A DNA stretch of 64,000 bases. It comes from Schleiferilactobacillus perolens DSM 12744. GTDB lineage: Bacteria; Bacillota; Bacilli; Lactobacillales; Lactobacillaceae. The stretch lies in contig NZ_AZEC01000011.1 in assembly GCF_001435585.1 (NCBI RefSeq), forward strand, positions 1 to 64,000, in the 5' to 3' direction. Shown piece after piece: positions 55,709-64,000 of the stretch. Position 1 is the first letter of the stretch, and every line of letters begins with the position of its first letter. The position numbers and the translations under genes were made by a program. The notes beneath the pieces are model-generated. The model was not told the origin of the DNA and did no database searches. It worked only from the letters and a program-made list of their open reading frames with translations.

Positions 55709-56297
55709 CTAAATCCACCTTCGGCACTTTGCTGGCGTTAGCATCCGCCTTGAAGTACGGCTTCTTCCCCATCCCGGTCATGTTCGCAAAGATGTTGCGC
55801 GGGAAGGTGACCACACTGTTGTTGTAATCCTGGACCACCGTGTTATAACGTCGGCGCTCAACGGCAATCCGGTTTTCAGTCCCCTCCAGCTCAGTCATTA
55901 ATGTTTTGACGTTGCTGTTGGATTCCAACTGGGGATAGTTTTCATGGATCGCCGAGATCAGGGTCCCAACAGATTGATCGATCTGCGTATTGGCCTTCAT
56001 CTTATCGGACGCTGTATTGGCTTTGGAATAGTTGCTCCGGGCTGCGGCAATGTCGCCGAAGACCTTTTGCTCTTGGGTCATGGACCCTTTCACCGCGCTA
56101 ACCAGATTTGGAATCAAATCAGCTCGGCGCTGCATCACAGTGTCTACATTGGCGAATTGGTTATCCACCGCCTGGCTCTGTTTCGCCAACCCATTATAGG
56201 TGGTGATCCCGAAAATCCCGAAAATGACCACCACGGCGGCCACAATCAGCCAAGGCAGGTAGCTCCTGTGCTGTTTATTTTCATTCCCATTCTGCAT
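55683..56297 (-). CDS. LemA family membrane protein
   Basis: A 204-residue LemA protein with an N-terminal transmembrane helix (WLIVAAVVVIFGIFGI), then NQFANVDTVMQRRADLIPNL, the family hallmark, and ERRRYNTVVQDYNNSVVTFP near the end. The tail is Ser-rich. LemA proteins form long helical bundles outside the membrane; their role is unknown. The ATG of MQNGNENK with an AAAGGAG site was preferred to one eight codons upstream. Pairing with a TPM-domain gene is common. Confidence 0.93.
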   Translation of the reverse strand: MQNGNENKQHRSYLPWLIVAAVVVIFGIFGITTYNGLAKQSQAVDNQFANVDTVMQRRADLIPNLVSAVKGSMTQEQKVFGDIAAARSNYSKANTASDKMKANTQIDQSVGTLISAIHENYPQLESNSNVKTLMTELEGTENRIAVERRRYNTVVQDYNNSVVTFPRNIFANMTGMGKKPYFKADANASKVPKVDLDDSSSSSK

Positions 56298-56377
56298 TGC
56301 GTGTACTCCTTTATCCTTCACTTAATATCCCCATTGTATCATGTTGGTTGGGCACGGCGTCCGTCGCAAGACGGATA

Positions 56378-57241
56378 TCATACTCCGGGAAATGCTTGGG
56401 GTTGGCTGGGTGTCATCGTGACCACCCAATCTATACCCGCATGAATATGGTATAGATGGGCAAAGGAGGCTTGGTTGATGGCAATCCCTAGGTTCAATAA
56501 GGAATTGACGTACACCAACGGCTCGCCCACCACGACTGACGAAAAGGAGCGGGTAAAGCGCATCGTATTTTGGTACCGTAACGAATCATGAAAATAAATC
56601 GACACATTCACGGAATCACCGGTATGCAGGCCCAACTTATCTAATGCAGTGACAGGAATGTTCGTCCAGACAGAGCCAAAGCGCGGATCAGTGATATCCA
56701 CGGCCCCGGTGACACTGTTTGCTTCGGTTTTGACCGGTGCCAAGGCCAGCTGCACCAATTCATCCGGCGTGGTTAAAGGGCCCACATCGTCAAACGCCAT
56801 TTGGTTGCTGGCCAGCATGGCGCCAATATAAGTGTACAGATCCCGACCGCGGAAGGTGTGCTCTTCGTTGAAGGCGTCCAGCGCTTCTCGGGGCGACGTG
56901 TTAATCATCCGCACCGCGCGCAAGCCCTGATGGTGCGCCAGATGCGTAATTGTACCGTTATCCGGAGTGATAATGAACTTGTGGTCCATGGTTTCCACCG
57001 CAATGGGTTGGGAATCATTGCTCACCCCAGGATCCACCACTGAGACGAAGACGGTCCCTGCCGGCCAAAACCGCACTGTTTGGTAAAGCCGATAGGAGGC
57101 CGCAAAAATATCGTAGGGCGGAATGTTATGGGTCAAGTCGTGCACGGCCACACTGGGTGCTACGGAATAGGCAATTCCGTACATTGCACTGACCGAACCG
57201 TCCATTAAGCCGAAGTCAGTTTGTAAAACTAAATGTGCCAT
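56378..57241 (-). CDS. SAM hydroxide adenosyltransferase (DUF62 family)
   Basis: A 287-residue protein of the fluorinase/chlorinase fold. LQTDFGLMDGSVSAMYGI opens the N-terminal domain; SVVDPGVSNDSQPIA, ITPDNGTITHLA and FRGRDLYTYIGAMLA complete the SAM site, and a C-terminal beta barrel follows. The bacterial majority of this family hydrolyses S-adenosylmethionine to adenosine and methionine. It is encoded just after trpS on the same strand, 15 bases apart, and lies before lemA. Confidence 0.92.
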   Translation of the reverse strand: MAHLVLQTDFGLMDGSVSAMYGIAYSVAPSVAVHDLTHNIPPYDIFAASYRLYQTVRFWPAGTVFVSVVDPGVSNDSQPIAVETMDHKFIITPDNGTITHLAHHQGLRAVRMINTSPREALDAFNEEHTFRGRDLYTYIGAMLASNQMAFDDVGPLTTPDELVQLALAPVKTEANSVTGAVDITDPRFGSVWTNIPVTALDKLGLHTGDSVNVSIYFHDSLRYQNTMRFTRSFSSVVVGEPLVYVNSLLNLGIAINQASFAHLYHIHAGIDWVVTMTPSQPQAFPGV

Positions 57242-57256
57242 TGAAAATCTTTCTCT

Positions 57257-58291
<1,035 letters not shown>

Positions 58292-58374
58292 TCATTTCCC
58301 GCGAATAGGCGAAAATAGTCTCATGGTTTAGTTTGGAGAACGGCCGGAGGGTTGTCAAGCGTATCTTTGCGTTT

Positions 58375-58536
58375 CTACATATTAGGAATCGGGACGAAGA
58401 CTAGAAAGAGAATCAATAAGACTTCCAGTGCGAATAGAACGCCAGCGACAATGCGCATCACTGTATTTTGTTGGCGCCAGGCTAGCCAACCGATGATGAG
58501 CGTCATGACCATCACGCCAAATAAAAAAGTTGTCAT
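58375..58536 (-). CDS. small two-span membrane protein
   Basis: A 53-residue protein with two hydrophobic segments (FLFGVMVMTLIIGWLAW and IVAGVLFALEVLLILFLVFV) and almost nothing else. A GGGGTGAAATGG site precedes the ATG. It is not recognised as a named family; similar tiny proteins are common in lactobacilli. It lies upstream of trpS on the same strand and divergent from helD. Confidence 0.7.
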   Translation of the reverse strand: MTTFLFGVMVMTLIIGWLAWRQQNTVMRIVAGVLFALEVLLILFLVFVPIPNM

Positions 58537-58731
58537 CCATTTCACCCCACTTAAATAATCACGATACCTGACTATCTCAATTCGGCGAACTGCGCCCGTA
58601 AAAGTTAACAGATTATTACCCTTTTGTGCATGATGAGCAAGGTGCTTGCAGGCACTGCGCAAACCGGCTACAATGTTTGGCAAGCTAATTTTGATCGTCA
58701 CCCACAGCCGACTAGAAAAGGTGGGATTTTA

Positions 58732-61041
58732 TTGCAAGAGACAGAACGCCAAGAGGAACAGGCCCGGGTCGACCGGGTCACTCGGATCATCGCCAACCAG
58801 CTCACTGCCGCGCAGGCGGAACTGGCCAAGGCCAAGGCCGAAACGCGGCGCTTGGATGAAAACTACGGTGAAAACACCAAGGTCAACACGTTTGAAGTGG
58901 ATGACCGAATGGAAACCAACGCTGCCGTGCAGCAGCAAAAGAACATGATCGCCGGCCAGATGGAAAGTGAACGAATTTTACAAGACACTGAGCGGCGGTT
59001 GCACACTTTGGCCGATTCGCCCTATTTTGGCCGCATCGACATCGATGAAGATGGCGACCAGGAGACGTTGTACATCGGCACCGCCACGTTAATGGACGGC
59101 AACGACCATTTCCTCGTCTACGACTGGCGCGCCCCGATCAGTGCCATCTATTATAATGGCACGCTGGGTAACGTGACCTACGACACCCCCGTGGGGCCGC
59201 AACAGGTCGCGTTGATTCGCAAGCGCCAATTTCAGATTGAAAACGGCCAGATTGAAAACATGTTTGATACCAACGAAACCGTTGGCGATTCCGTGTTGCA
59301 GCATGTGCTGGGTCAGCAAACCGACGAATACATGCGTAACATCGTCTCCACAATTCAACAGGCCCAAAACGACATTATCCGCAATACTGATGCAGATCTG
59401 TTGATCGTCCAAGGGGTCGCCGGCTCTGGTAAAACCAGTGCCATTCTCCAGCGGGTGGCGTACTTGCTTTACCATTCCCGCAGTCAATTAGATGCCGACC
59501 AAATGATTCTTTTCTCCCCCAACCGCTTATTTTCCGGATATATTTCCAAGGTCTTACCCAGCTTGGGCGAAAAGAACATGCGGCAAGTGACGCTGGCAGA
59601 ATTTTTGGGTCAGCGCTTTGAAGGACTGCATGTGCAATCCCTCTTTGAACGGTTCGAAAATGATATGGCGAATTTCCCAGAAACTGCCCAAGTGGTCCGC
59701 CGCTATAAAGAAAGCCCAGAATTCATGGACCGGATTCATGATTATATCCGGACGACACCACCGCATATGCTGCAATTTACGGCGATTGATTTCGATGGGG
59801 AAACTTTCTTTTCCCAAGGAGAAATTCAACGGATATTTGCCCGGTTGCCGGAAAATATGCAACTGGCGGACAAGTTCTTACGGACTAAAAATGTGCTGAT
59901 TACCCGCCTGAAGAAACGTTTGCGGCGCATGGCGCGGGAAGAATGGGTGGAAGACGAGGTATCGCTGTTACCGGAGGCCACCATTGAAGCGTGGACTCGG
60001 GACAAAGCCTTCGACAGTCCCGATCAGGAAATGCACTACTTGGCCCGAAAACTGGTTTTCCGGCGGTATGAACCGGTTTACGATGCGATTTATAACAACT
60101 ATTTTCTAGACGTGTATCAACAATATGCTCAATTCTTAAGCACGGCGCGGCCAAACGAGATACCGGCCAAAGTTTGGGTCGAAATGATTGCGGAGTTCCG
60201 GCAAAACCTAGAGACCCATTATCTCAACTTGAGCGACGCAGCCCCGTTGTTGTATCTCCGAGATTTATTGACCGGGGGCGGACAAAATCACAGCATCCGC
60301 TTCTTGTTTATCGACGAGATGCAGGACTACTCGTTAGCCCAAATTGCATACTTGCGCCATGCTTTCCCGAAGGCCCATTTCACTTTACTGGGCGATCGGG
60401 CTCAGGATGTGTTCTCCGCCCATTATGAGGAAACAGATCGGTTGGCGGCCGTCCGCCAGATGTTCCGCGGCGGCCGAATCAGTGCCCATACTTTGAATAA
60501 GAGTTATCGTTCCACAGAAGAAATCACCAATCTGGCGAAAGAATTACTGCCAGCCGGTGCCGATATCACCGCTTTTGCCCGGTCTGGGGAAAAACCAGCA
60601 TATCTCATTTGTCCCCACACGGAGGCCATCGCCACGGTTTCCCGGGAAGCGACCACGATGCTGCGGACCAACAAGACGGTGGCTATTTTGACCAAGACGG
60701 CTAAGGAAGCGGAGTCGTTGTATGCGCGCCTATCCAGCGAAGTGCCGGTTAAATTGATGACTGAACATGATCGCTCCTTAGCCGCCGGGATTTTGATCCT
60801 GCCGATTTACTTGGCAAAGGGATTGGAATTCGATGCGGTCATCGCCTATGATGTGTCCGCCTATAACTTTGGCGACACCCGGTCGGCAGATGTGCTGTAT
60901 ACCATCTGTTCTCGGGCCATGCACAACCTGGTGCTGATCGGGATCGATCGACCATCCCCGTTGTTACGGAAACTGCCGAGTACGCTTTATGATTATCAAG
61001 ATTTGCGGCCGACCTCAGCAGCCACGATTACTCTCCACTAG
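58732..61041 (+). CDS. helD: UvrD-like helicase HelD (RNA polymerase recycling factor)
   Basis: A 769-residue superfamily 1 ATPase. A long N-terminal coiled coil (QLTAAQAELAKAKAETRRLD) is followed by Walker A GVAGSGKTSAILQRVAYLL, Walker B FLFIDEMQDYSLAQ, SYRSTEEITNLAKELL and the motif LAKGLEFDAVIAYD. HelD binds RNA polymerase and releases it from stalled or post-termination complexes; the coiled coil enters the secondary channel. The TTG chosen has AAAGGTGG seven bases ahead; upstream in-frame sequence lacks a site. It ends in its own terminator. Confidence 0.93.
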   Translation: MQETERQEEQARVDRVTRIIANQLTAAQAELAKAKAETRRLDENYGENTKVNTFEVDDRMETNAAVQQQKNMIAGQMESERILQDTERRLHTLADSPYFGRIDIDEDGDQETLYIGTATLMDGNDHFLVYDWRAPISAIYYNGTLGNVTYDTPVGPQQVALIRKRQFQIENGQIENMFDTNETVGDSVLQHVLGQQTDEYMRNIVSTIQQAQNDIIRNTDADLLIVQGVAGSGKTSAILQRVAYLLYHSRSQLDADQMILFSPNRLFSGYISKVLPSLGEKNMRQVTLAEFLGQRFEGLHVQSLFERFENDMANFPETAQVVRRYKESPEFMDRIHDYIRTTPPHMLQFTAIDFDGETFFSQGEIQRIFARLPENMQLADKFLRTKNVLITRLKKRLRRMAREEWVEDEVSLLPEATIEAWTRDKAFDSPDQEMHYLARKLVFRRYEPVYDAIYNNYFLDVYQQYAQFLSTARPNEIPAKVWVEMIAEFRQNLETHYLNLSDAAPLLYLRDLLTGGGQNHSIRFLFIDEMQDYSLAQIAYLRHAFPKAHFTLLGDRAQDVFSAHYEETDRLAAVRQMFRGGRISAHTLNKSYRSTEEITNLAKELLPAGADITAFARSGEKPAYLICPHTEAIATVSREATTMLRTNKTVAILTKTAKEAESLYARLSSEVPVKLMTEHDRSLAAGILILPIYLAKGLEFDAVIAYDVSAYNFGDTRSADVLYTICSRAMHNLVLIGIDRPSPLLRKLPSTLYDYQDLRPTSAATITLH

Positions 61042-61063
61042 CGACTACCATATTTCGTTTAAT

Positions 61064-61093
61064 GACACTCACTTTTTGGTGGGTGTCTTCTTT
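61064..61093 (+). terminator. intrinsic terminator of helD
   Basis: GACACTCAC / GTGGGTGTC stem with a six-base loop and a T-rich tail. The rest of 61094-61296 contains no gene I can support. Confidence 0.87.
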
Positions 61094-61296
61094 TTGCCCA
61101 GATTTTCCAATGGATGTCCCCATTCTAGACAAAAACCACGCGCTATCGGCAATTAGACCATTTTCCATCAACTTTTTTGTCTTTTTTCAACCAAGGTTGA
61201 CTTCAATCCCACTACAAGCGATGGGCGCCACTGCTTTTTTCAGCCCCACCACTGTTTTTTTATCGAGACGAATAGCGTGGTACATCGCGGTTTCCT

Positions 61297-61309
61297 GGTT
61301 ATACTAACC
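61297..61309 (+). promoter_or_regulatory. -10 element within an inverted repeat ahead of WxL operon
   Basis: GGTTA-TAC-TAACC is a perfect inverted repeat that contains TATACT, a good -10 element, about 30 bases before the WxL gene start. A repressor bound here would block transcription. The -35 is weak. Confidence 0.5.
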
Positions 61310-61337
61310 GTAATAAAATGAAAGGAGATGTTTCGCG

Positions 61338-62105
61338 ATGCGTTTCAATCATGCGGAACAACTTACTGCCGCTCTAGTGGGCGGCGCGGCCTTGTTGGCT
61401 GCCGGACCAATTAGTAATACCTACGCTGCTGCCACGGCTGGCGGTGTGGGCCCTGGTGACTCTGGTTATAACTTAAGTGTGAACACCACAGCGACTTCCA
61501 CCACGGCCTTCTTTGCGGCGACAACGACCACTGGGGCCACAGCCAATACGACTGCTGAATTCACCATCTTGGGCGGCGCGTTGGAACTGGACGCAGTACC
61601 TGATTTCAATTTCGGCCAAGTCGCAATGGCGACGATTTATGACGGTGGCGACCAAGGTCTCGTGAACAATACGGTGAGCACTGATGCCATTGTCGCCACC
61701 AGTAAGAACAATTCTGCGCGGGATGGCAACACTACCGGTTTGTTGGCAGTCAACGACCTGCGCGGGACCGGATCGGGTTGGACTTTGAAAGCCCAATTGG
61801 GACCCGCCTTCACCACGACGGACAAAAATGCGGCGAGTTTATCCGGGATCACTTTAAGTCTGAGCGGATCGGCCACTGCGCAAATTGGTAACGCTGACGT
61901 TGTGGACTTGCTCCCTCAGGCACCGATCACAACGACAGCGACCACCATTGCCACGGCCCCCGCTGGTCATGGACTGGGCAAAACGGCTTGGTCCTTGACC
62001 ACGACAAAATCCGCGACACTCCACTTCTCTGGAGAGACGAACCCCGTGGTACCTAATGCCGTTTATCAATCGGATATTACTTGGACGCTGGGAACCGGTG
62101 CCTAA
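61338..62105 (+). CDS. WxL-domain cell-surface protein
   Basis: A 255-residue secreted protein with a signal peptide (residues 1-30, cleaved after about ISNTYAA), a Thr-rich start and a C-terminal WxL domain. The two WxL motifs are GSGWTLKAQ near residue 150 and ITWTLGTGA at the end. WxL domains bind the wall non-covalently. It is first of the WxL / DUF916 / small anchored / large surface gene set, the csc-type layout of plant- and gut-associated lactobacilli. AAAGGAG precedes the ATG. Confidence 0.93.
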   Translation: MRFNHAEQLTAALVGGAALLAAGPISNTYAAATAGGVGPGDSGYNLSVNTTATSTTAFFAATTTTGATANTTAEFTILGGALELDAVPDFNFGQVAMATIYDGGDQGLVNNTVSTDAIVATSKNNSARDGNTTGLLAVNDLRGTGSGWTLKAQLGPAFTTTDKNAASLSGITLSLSGSATAQIGNADVVDLLPQAPITTTATTIATAPAGHGLGKTAWSLTTTKSATLHFSGETNPVVPNAVYQSDITWTLGTGA

Positions 62106-62112
62106 GCACGCA

Positions 62113-62136
62113 CAACGCCGCCACCACGGGGCGTTG
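62113..62136 (+). terminator. weak hairpin between WxL and DUF916 genes
   Basis: CAACGCC / GGCGTTG stem followed by TTTA only. It may attenuate rather than end transcription, so the WxL protein could be made in excess over the membrane partner. Confidence 0.45.
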
Positions 62137-62174
62137 TTTACACAGCATTTGTTTTTATGAGGAGGCAGATTGCC

Positions 62175-63227
62175 ATGCGCAAGTATCGTTGGTGGATCAT
62201 TCTTGTCGGCGGGTTGTGGCTGCTCTACGTCTTGGGGTCTTTGCCCCGGGGATCTGTCCAGGCAGCCACAGCGGGGAATGGTGCAGATTTTTATATCGCC
62301 CCGGTGTATCCGCCGAATCAGCTAAATACCAAACTTGGCTACTTTGCGTTAAAAGTGGCTCCCGGCAAACAATATTCATTGAGTGTCCAGGTGCAAAATA
62401 TCAGCCAAACCAGCACGCGGACGATTCGGCTGACGCCTACCCCGGCGACGACCACTGATAGTGCAGATATCAACTACACACCGGTGAAAACGGCCAAGGA
62501 TCCAACCGCGCAGTATACGTTAAACCAATTTTTCTCCAAACCCATTGCGATTACTCTGAAACCGGGTGAAGCCAAAGTCGTCACTTTTCAATACGTCATT
62601 CCAGCGAGTGGGTTCCGGGGGCAGATCCTCGGCAGCATTTACGCCTTGGACGAAACAAAAAGTGCCACGACCAAGGCTCAATTTGCCTTGCAAAACCGTT
62701 TTGCCATGACCCTGGGAATCTTGATGGGGACAAACCCGTTGGCCAGTCAGCCGATCACCCTGATTTTGCGTACCGTTAAACCGGATATGGTGAATCATAG
62801 TCCCGTCATTTTAGCCAATATTGAGAATCAAACACCCCAGTATTTCCGTCATTTTACGGTGACCGCACAAATTTCTCGCGTGGGCCGCAGCACAGTTCTT
62901 TTCACGAAGAAAATTACCAACGGCGGGATGGCACCCAATTCCAGTTTTAATTTGACCATTCCCACTGACAAGCGGCTGACGGCAGGCAATTACACTCTCA
63001 CGACCACCGCCAGTGCCCAGGGCCAAGTGTTTCATTTTACCCGCCGCTTCACAGTCTCCACTGCGGCGGCACAACATCTGCAGACCCCGCAAAGTATCCG
63101 CGGCAATTCTCGGTTAGCGTGGCTGATTGCCATTGCCGCAGGTTTTGCGGCCATCATTCTGATTTGGATCGGCGTGCTCGTGGCCAAGAGAAAGGGGTTG
63201 GTCAATTATGCGCCGAAGCATAGTTAG
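62175..63227 (+). CDS. DUF916/DUF3324 WxL-interacting membrane protein
   Basis: A 350-residue protein with a signal peptide, the N-terminal DUF916 domain (ADFYIAPVYPPNQLNTKLGY), the following DUF3324 domain (LILRTVKPDMVNHSPVILAN) and a C-terminal transmembrane helix (LAWLIAIAAGFAAIILIWIG) with a basic tail. Such WxLIP proteins bind WxL proteins and peptidoglycan and link them to the membrane. GAGGAGG lies nine bases before the ATG. It overlaps the next gene by 20 bases. Confidence 0.94.
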   Translation: MRKYRWWIILVGGLWLLYVLGSLPRGSVQAATAGNGADFYIAPVYPPNQLNTKLGYFALKVAPGKQYSLSVQVQNISQTSTRTIRLTPTPATTTDSADINYTPVKTAKDPTAQYTLNQFFSKPIAITLKPGEAKVVTFQYVIPASGFRGQILGSIYALDETKSATTKAQFALQNRFAMTLGILMGTNPLASQPITLILRTVKPDMVNHSPVILANIENQTPQYFRHFTVTAQISRVGRSTVLFTKKITNGGMAPNSSFNLTIPTDKRLTAGNYTLTTTASAQGQVFHFTRRFTVSTAAAQHLQTPQSIRGNSRLAWLIAIAAGFAAIILIWIGVLVAKRKGLVNYAPKHS

Positions 63228-63489
63228 TCTTTCATTAGGGATGGCGCTGCTCGTCATCGGCGGCCTGCTGCCCAGCCAACGCGTAACGGCCGAACGCAGT
63301 ACGACCCAGTTCACGGTGGTTGCGGGCAATGGGTCGACCAGTGGCCCAACGCCCCCGGCTGTCACCGGCCGGTTCCCGCAAACCGGTGAACAGGAGAATT
63401 ATTGGTTGTTGGTGATTGGCAGTGAGTTGATTATTTTGGCCGGCTTGGGTGTGCATACCCTACGGAGGCGGGGTGGGCGTCATGCGTAA
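63208..63489 (+). CDS. small LPXTG-like anchored protein of the WxL complex (CscD-like)
   Basis: A 93-residue protein with a signal peptide (residues 1-28), a 25-residue Thr/Gly-rich linker, the sorting motif FPQTG (Phe in place of the usual Leu), a hydrophobic helix and an RRRGGR tail. Sortase would attach it covalently to peptidoglycan. Small proteins of this kind occur in csc clusters. It overlaps the DUF916 gene at its start and the next gene at its end, so all are translated together. Confidence 0.88.
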   Translation: MRRSIVSLSLGMALLVIGGLLPSQRVTAERSTTQFTVVAGNGSTSGPTPPAVTGRFPQTGEQENYWLLVIGSELIILAGLGVHTLRRRGGRHA

Positions 63490-64000
63490 ACGATTCATTG
63501 CGCTGGTTGCTGTTATCCTCTTGCTGATGGTAGCTGCACCGACAAATACTGTCAGTGCAGCGGATGCAACGCCACCGGCCCCTCAGTTCACTCCCAGTCA
63601 AAATGGGGTAGCCTATAACCTTTTTCAAAGCAATTATTATTTTATCGGTACCGGCCTTTCCAATCAGCCGGCTAACCAGAACCTAATTCAAGGCAGTCCG
63701 CTCAAAATCACAATGGGCGCCGCCGCTTTTAACGGTTGGCCAATCTGGTTATCATGGTTCAATCAGCAAGTTACTAGTGTGGCAGTGGCAGGCTATTTAG
63801 GTGGTGGATTGTGGGTCAATTATCCAGGCGCTAAGGTCACGATTACTCAAAAAGATGCCGTCGCCAGTATTGCGGTGGATTTAAGTACCGCAAAGGTAGT
63901 AGGAACACAATATTTTCAATTTACAATCACGTATTCTAGTGGCGCTCAGATATACAGTCGCTTAGTAGCCATCACAACGGTGCCTGCGCCAATTGCGGCC
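63482..64000 (+). CDS. large surface protein of the WxL operon, 5' part only
   Basis: Reading is open from the ATG at 63482 to the window edge (173 codons), overlapping the previous gene by eight bases. It has a signal peptide (KRFIALVAVILLLMVAAPTN, cleaved near VSAAD) and then a beta-rich region with aromatic residues (NAFNGWPIWLSWFN-like spacing, GGGLWVNYPGAKVTI). By position it should be the large adhesin-like protein (CscC type) of the complex, with a WxL domain at its unseen end. Clearly incomplete. Confidence 0.8.
   Translation, partial: MRKRFIALVAVILLLMVAAPTNTVSAADATPPAPQFTPSQNGVAYNLFQSNYYFIGTGLSNQPANQNLIQGSPLKITMGAAAFNGWPIWLSWFNQQVTSVAVAGYLGGGLWVNYPGAKVTITQKDAVASIAVDLSTAKVVGTQYFQFTITYSSGAQIYSRLVAITTVPAPIAA

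Overview
The window looks like a chromosomal segment of a fairly GC-rich member of the Lactobacillaceae. The evidence is Gram-positive ribosome binding sites, the metG-tatD-rnmV-rsmA-veg-ispE-purR-glmU-prs block known from Bacillus and lactobacilli, an msmK-type sugar ATPase, WxL/DUF916 surface proteins, SLAP-type surface proteins and a type VII (WXG100) cassette. A Schleiferilactobacillus-like species is my best guess, but the genus is inference.

Layout. 1-1.5 kb (-): end of a type VII secretion cassette (WXG100, DUF4176, DUF3958-like, DUF3130-like). 1.9-4.1 kb (+): HD phosphohydrolase and Cof-type HAD phosphatase. 4.1-8.8 kb (-): MoxR ATPase, DUF58, transglutaminase and Nudix genes in one overlapping operon. 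9 kb: mscL. 9.4-21.3 kb (-): housekeeping block, with a multicopper oxidase and an ArsR regulator lodged between ispE and purR. 21.6-25 kb: lone HicB, cytochrome b5 domain, DUF72, Nudix, then msmK with a cre-like site. 25-27 kb: an IS110-family element inserted in the loop of a palindromic repeat. 27.2-28.9 kb: two overlapping Rgg-like regulators. 29-34.6 kb (-): two large paralogous secreted proteins, the first cut by an in-frame stop.

34.9-43.3 kb: mixed metabolic genes (chorismate mutase, sirtuin, HExxH protein, PEBP, DHFR-like, MarR/FMN-reductase pair), a frameshifted Fic gene and a three-gene ABC exporter. 43.4-48 kb (-): polyphosphate operon (Ppx with HD region, Ppk, short Ppx). 48.1-52 kb (-): GH3 and GH29 glycosidases behind a promoter with a cre-like site and a palindromic operator. 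52.1-54.2 kb (+): an unrecognised protein and an aldo/keto reductase. 54.3-58.5 kb (-): a second Fic protein, TPM protein, LemA, SAM hydrolase and trpS. 58.7-61 kb (+): HelD. 61.3 kb to the end (+): a WxL surface-complex operon that runs off the window.

The most unusual content is non-coding. Two families of long imperfect palindromes occupy intergenic spaces. Class 1 has six copies (11.9, 13.2, 15.0, 16.4, 39.6 and 54.2 kb). Class 2 has two adjacent copies (25.0/26.8 and 26.9 kb). In both classes the sequences of the two arms differ between copies while base pairing is kept. One class-2 copy hosts the IS110 element, and the reconstructed empty site is a perfect 19-bp inverted repeat around the insertion point. 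The IS leader carries a folded region that is a good candidate for an IS110 bridge RNA. Other points are a tatD gene with no canonical start codon before its metal-binding motif, and two Fic proteins that both carry Gln where the catalytic His is expected.
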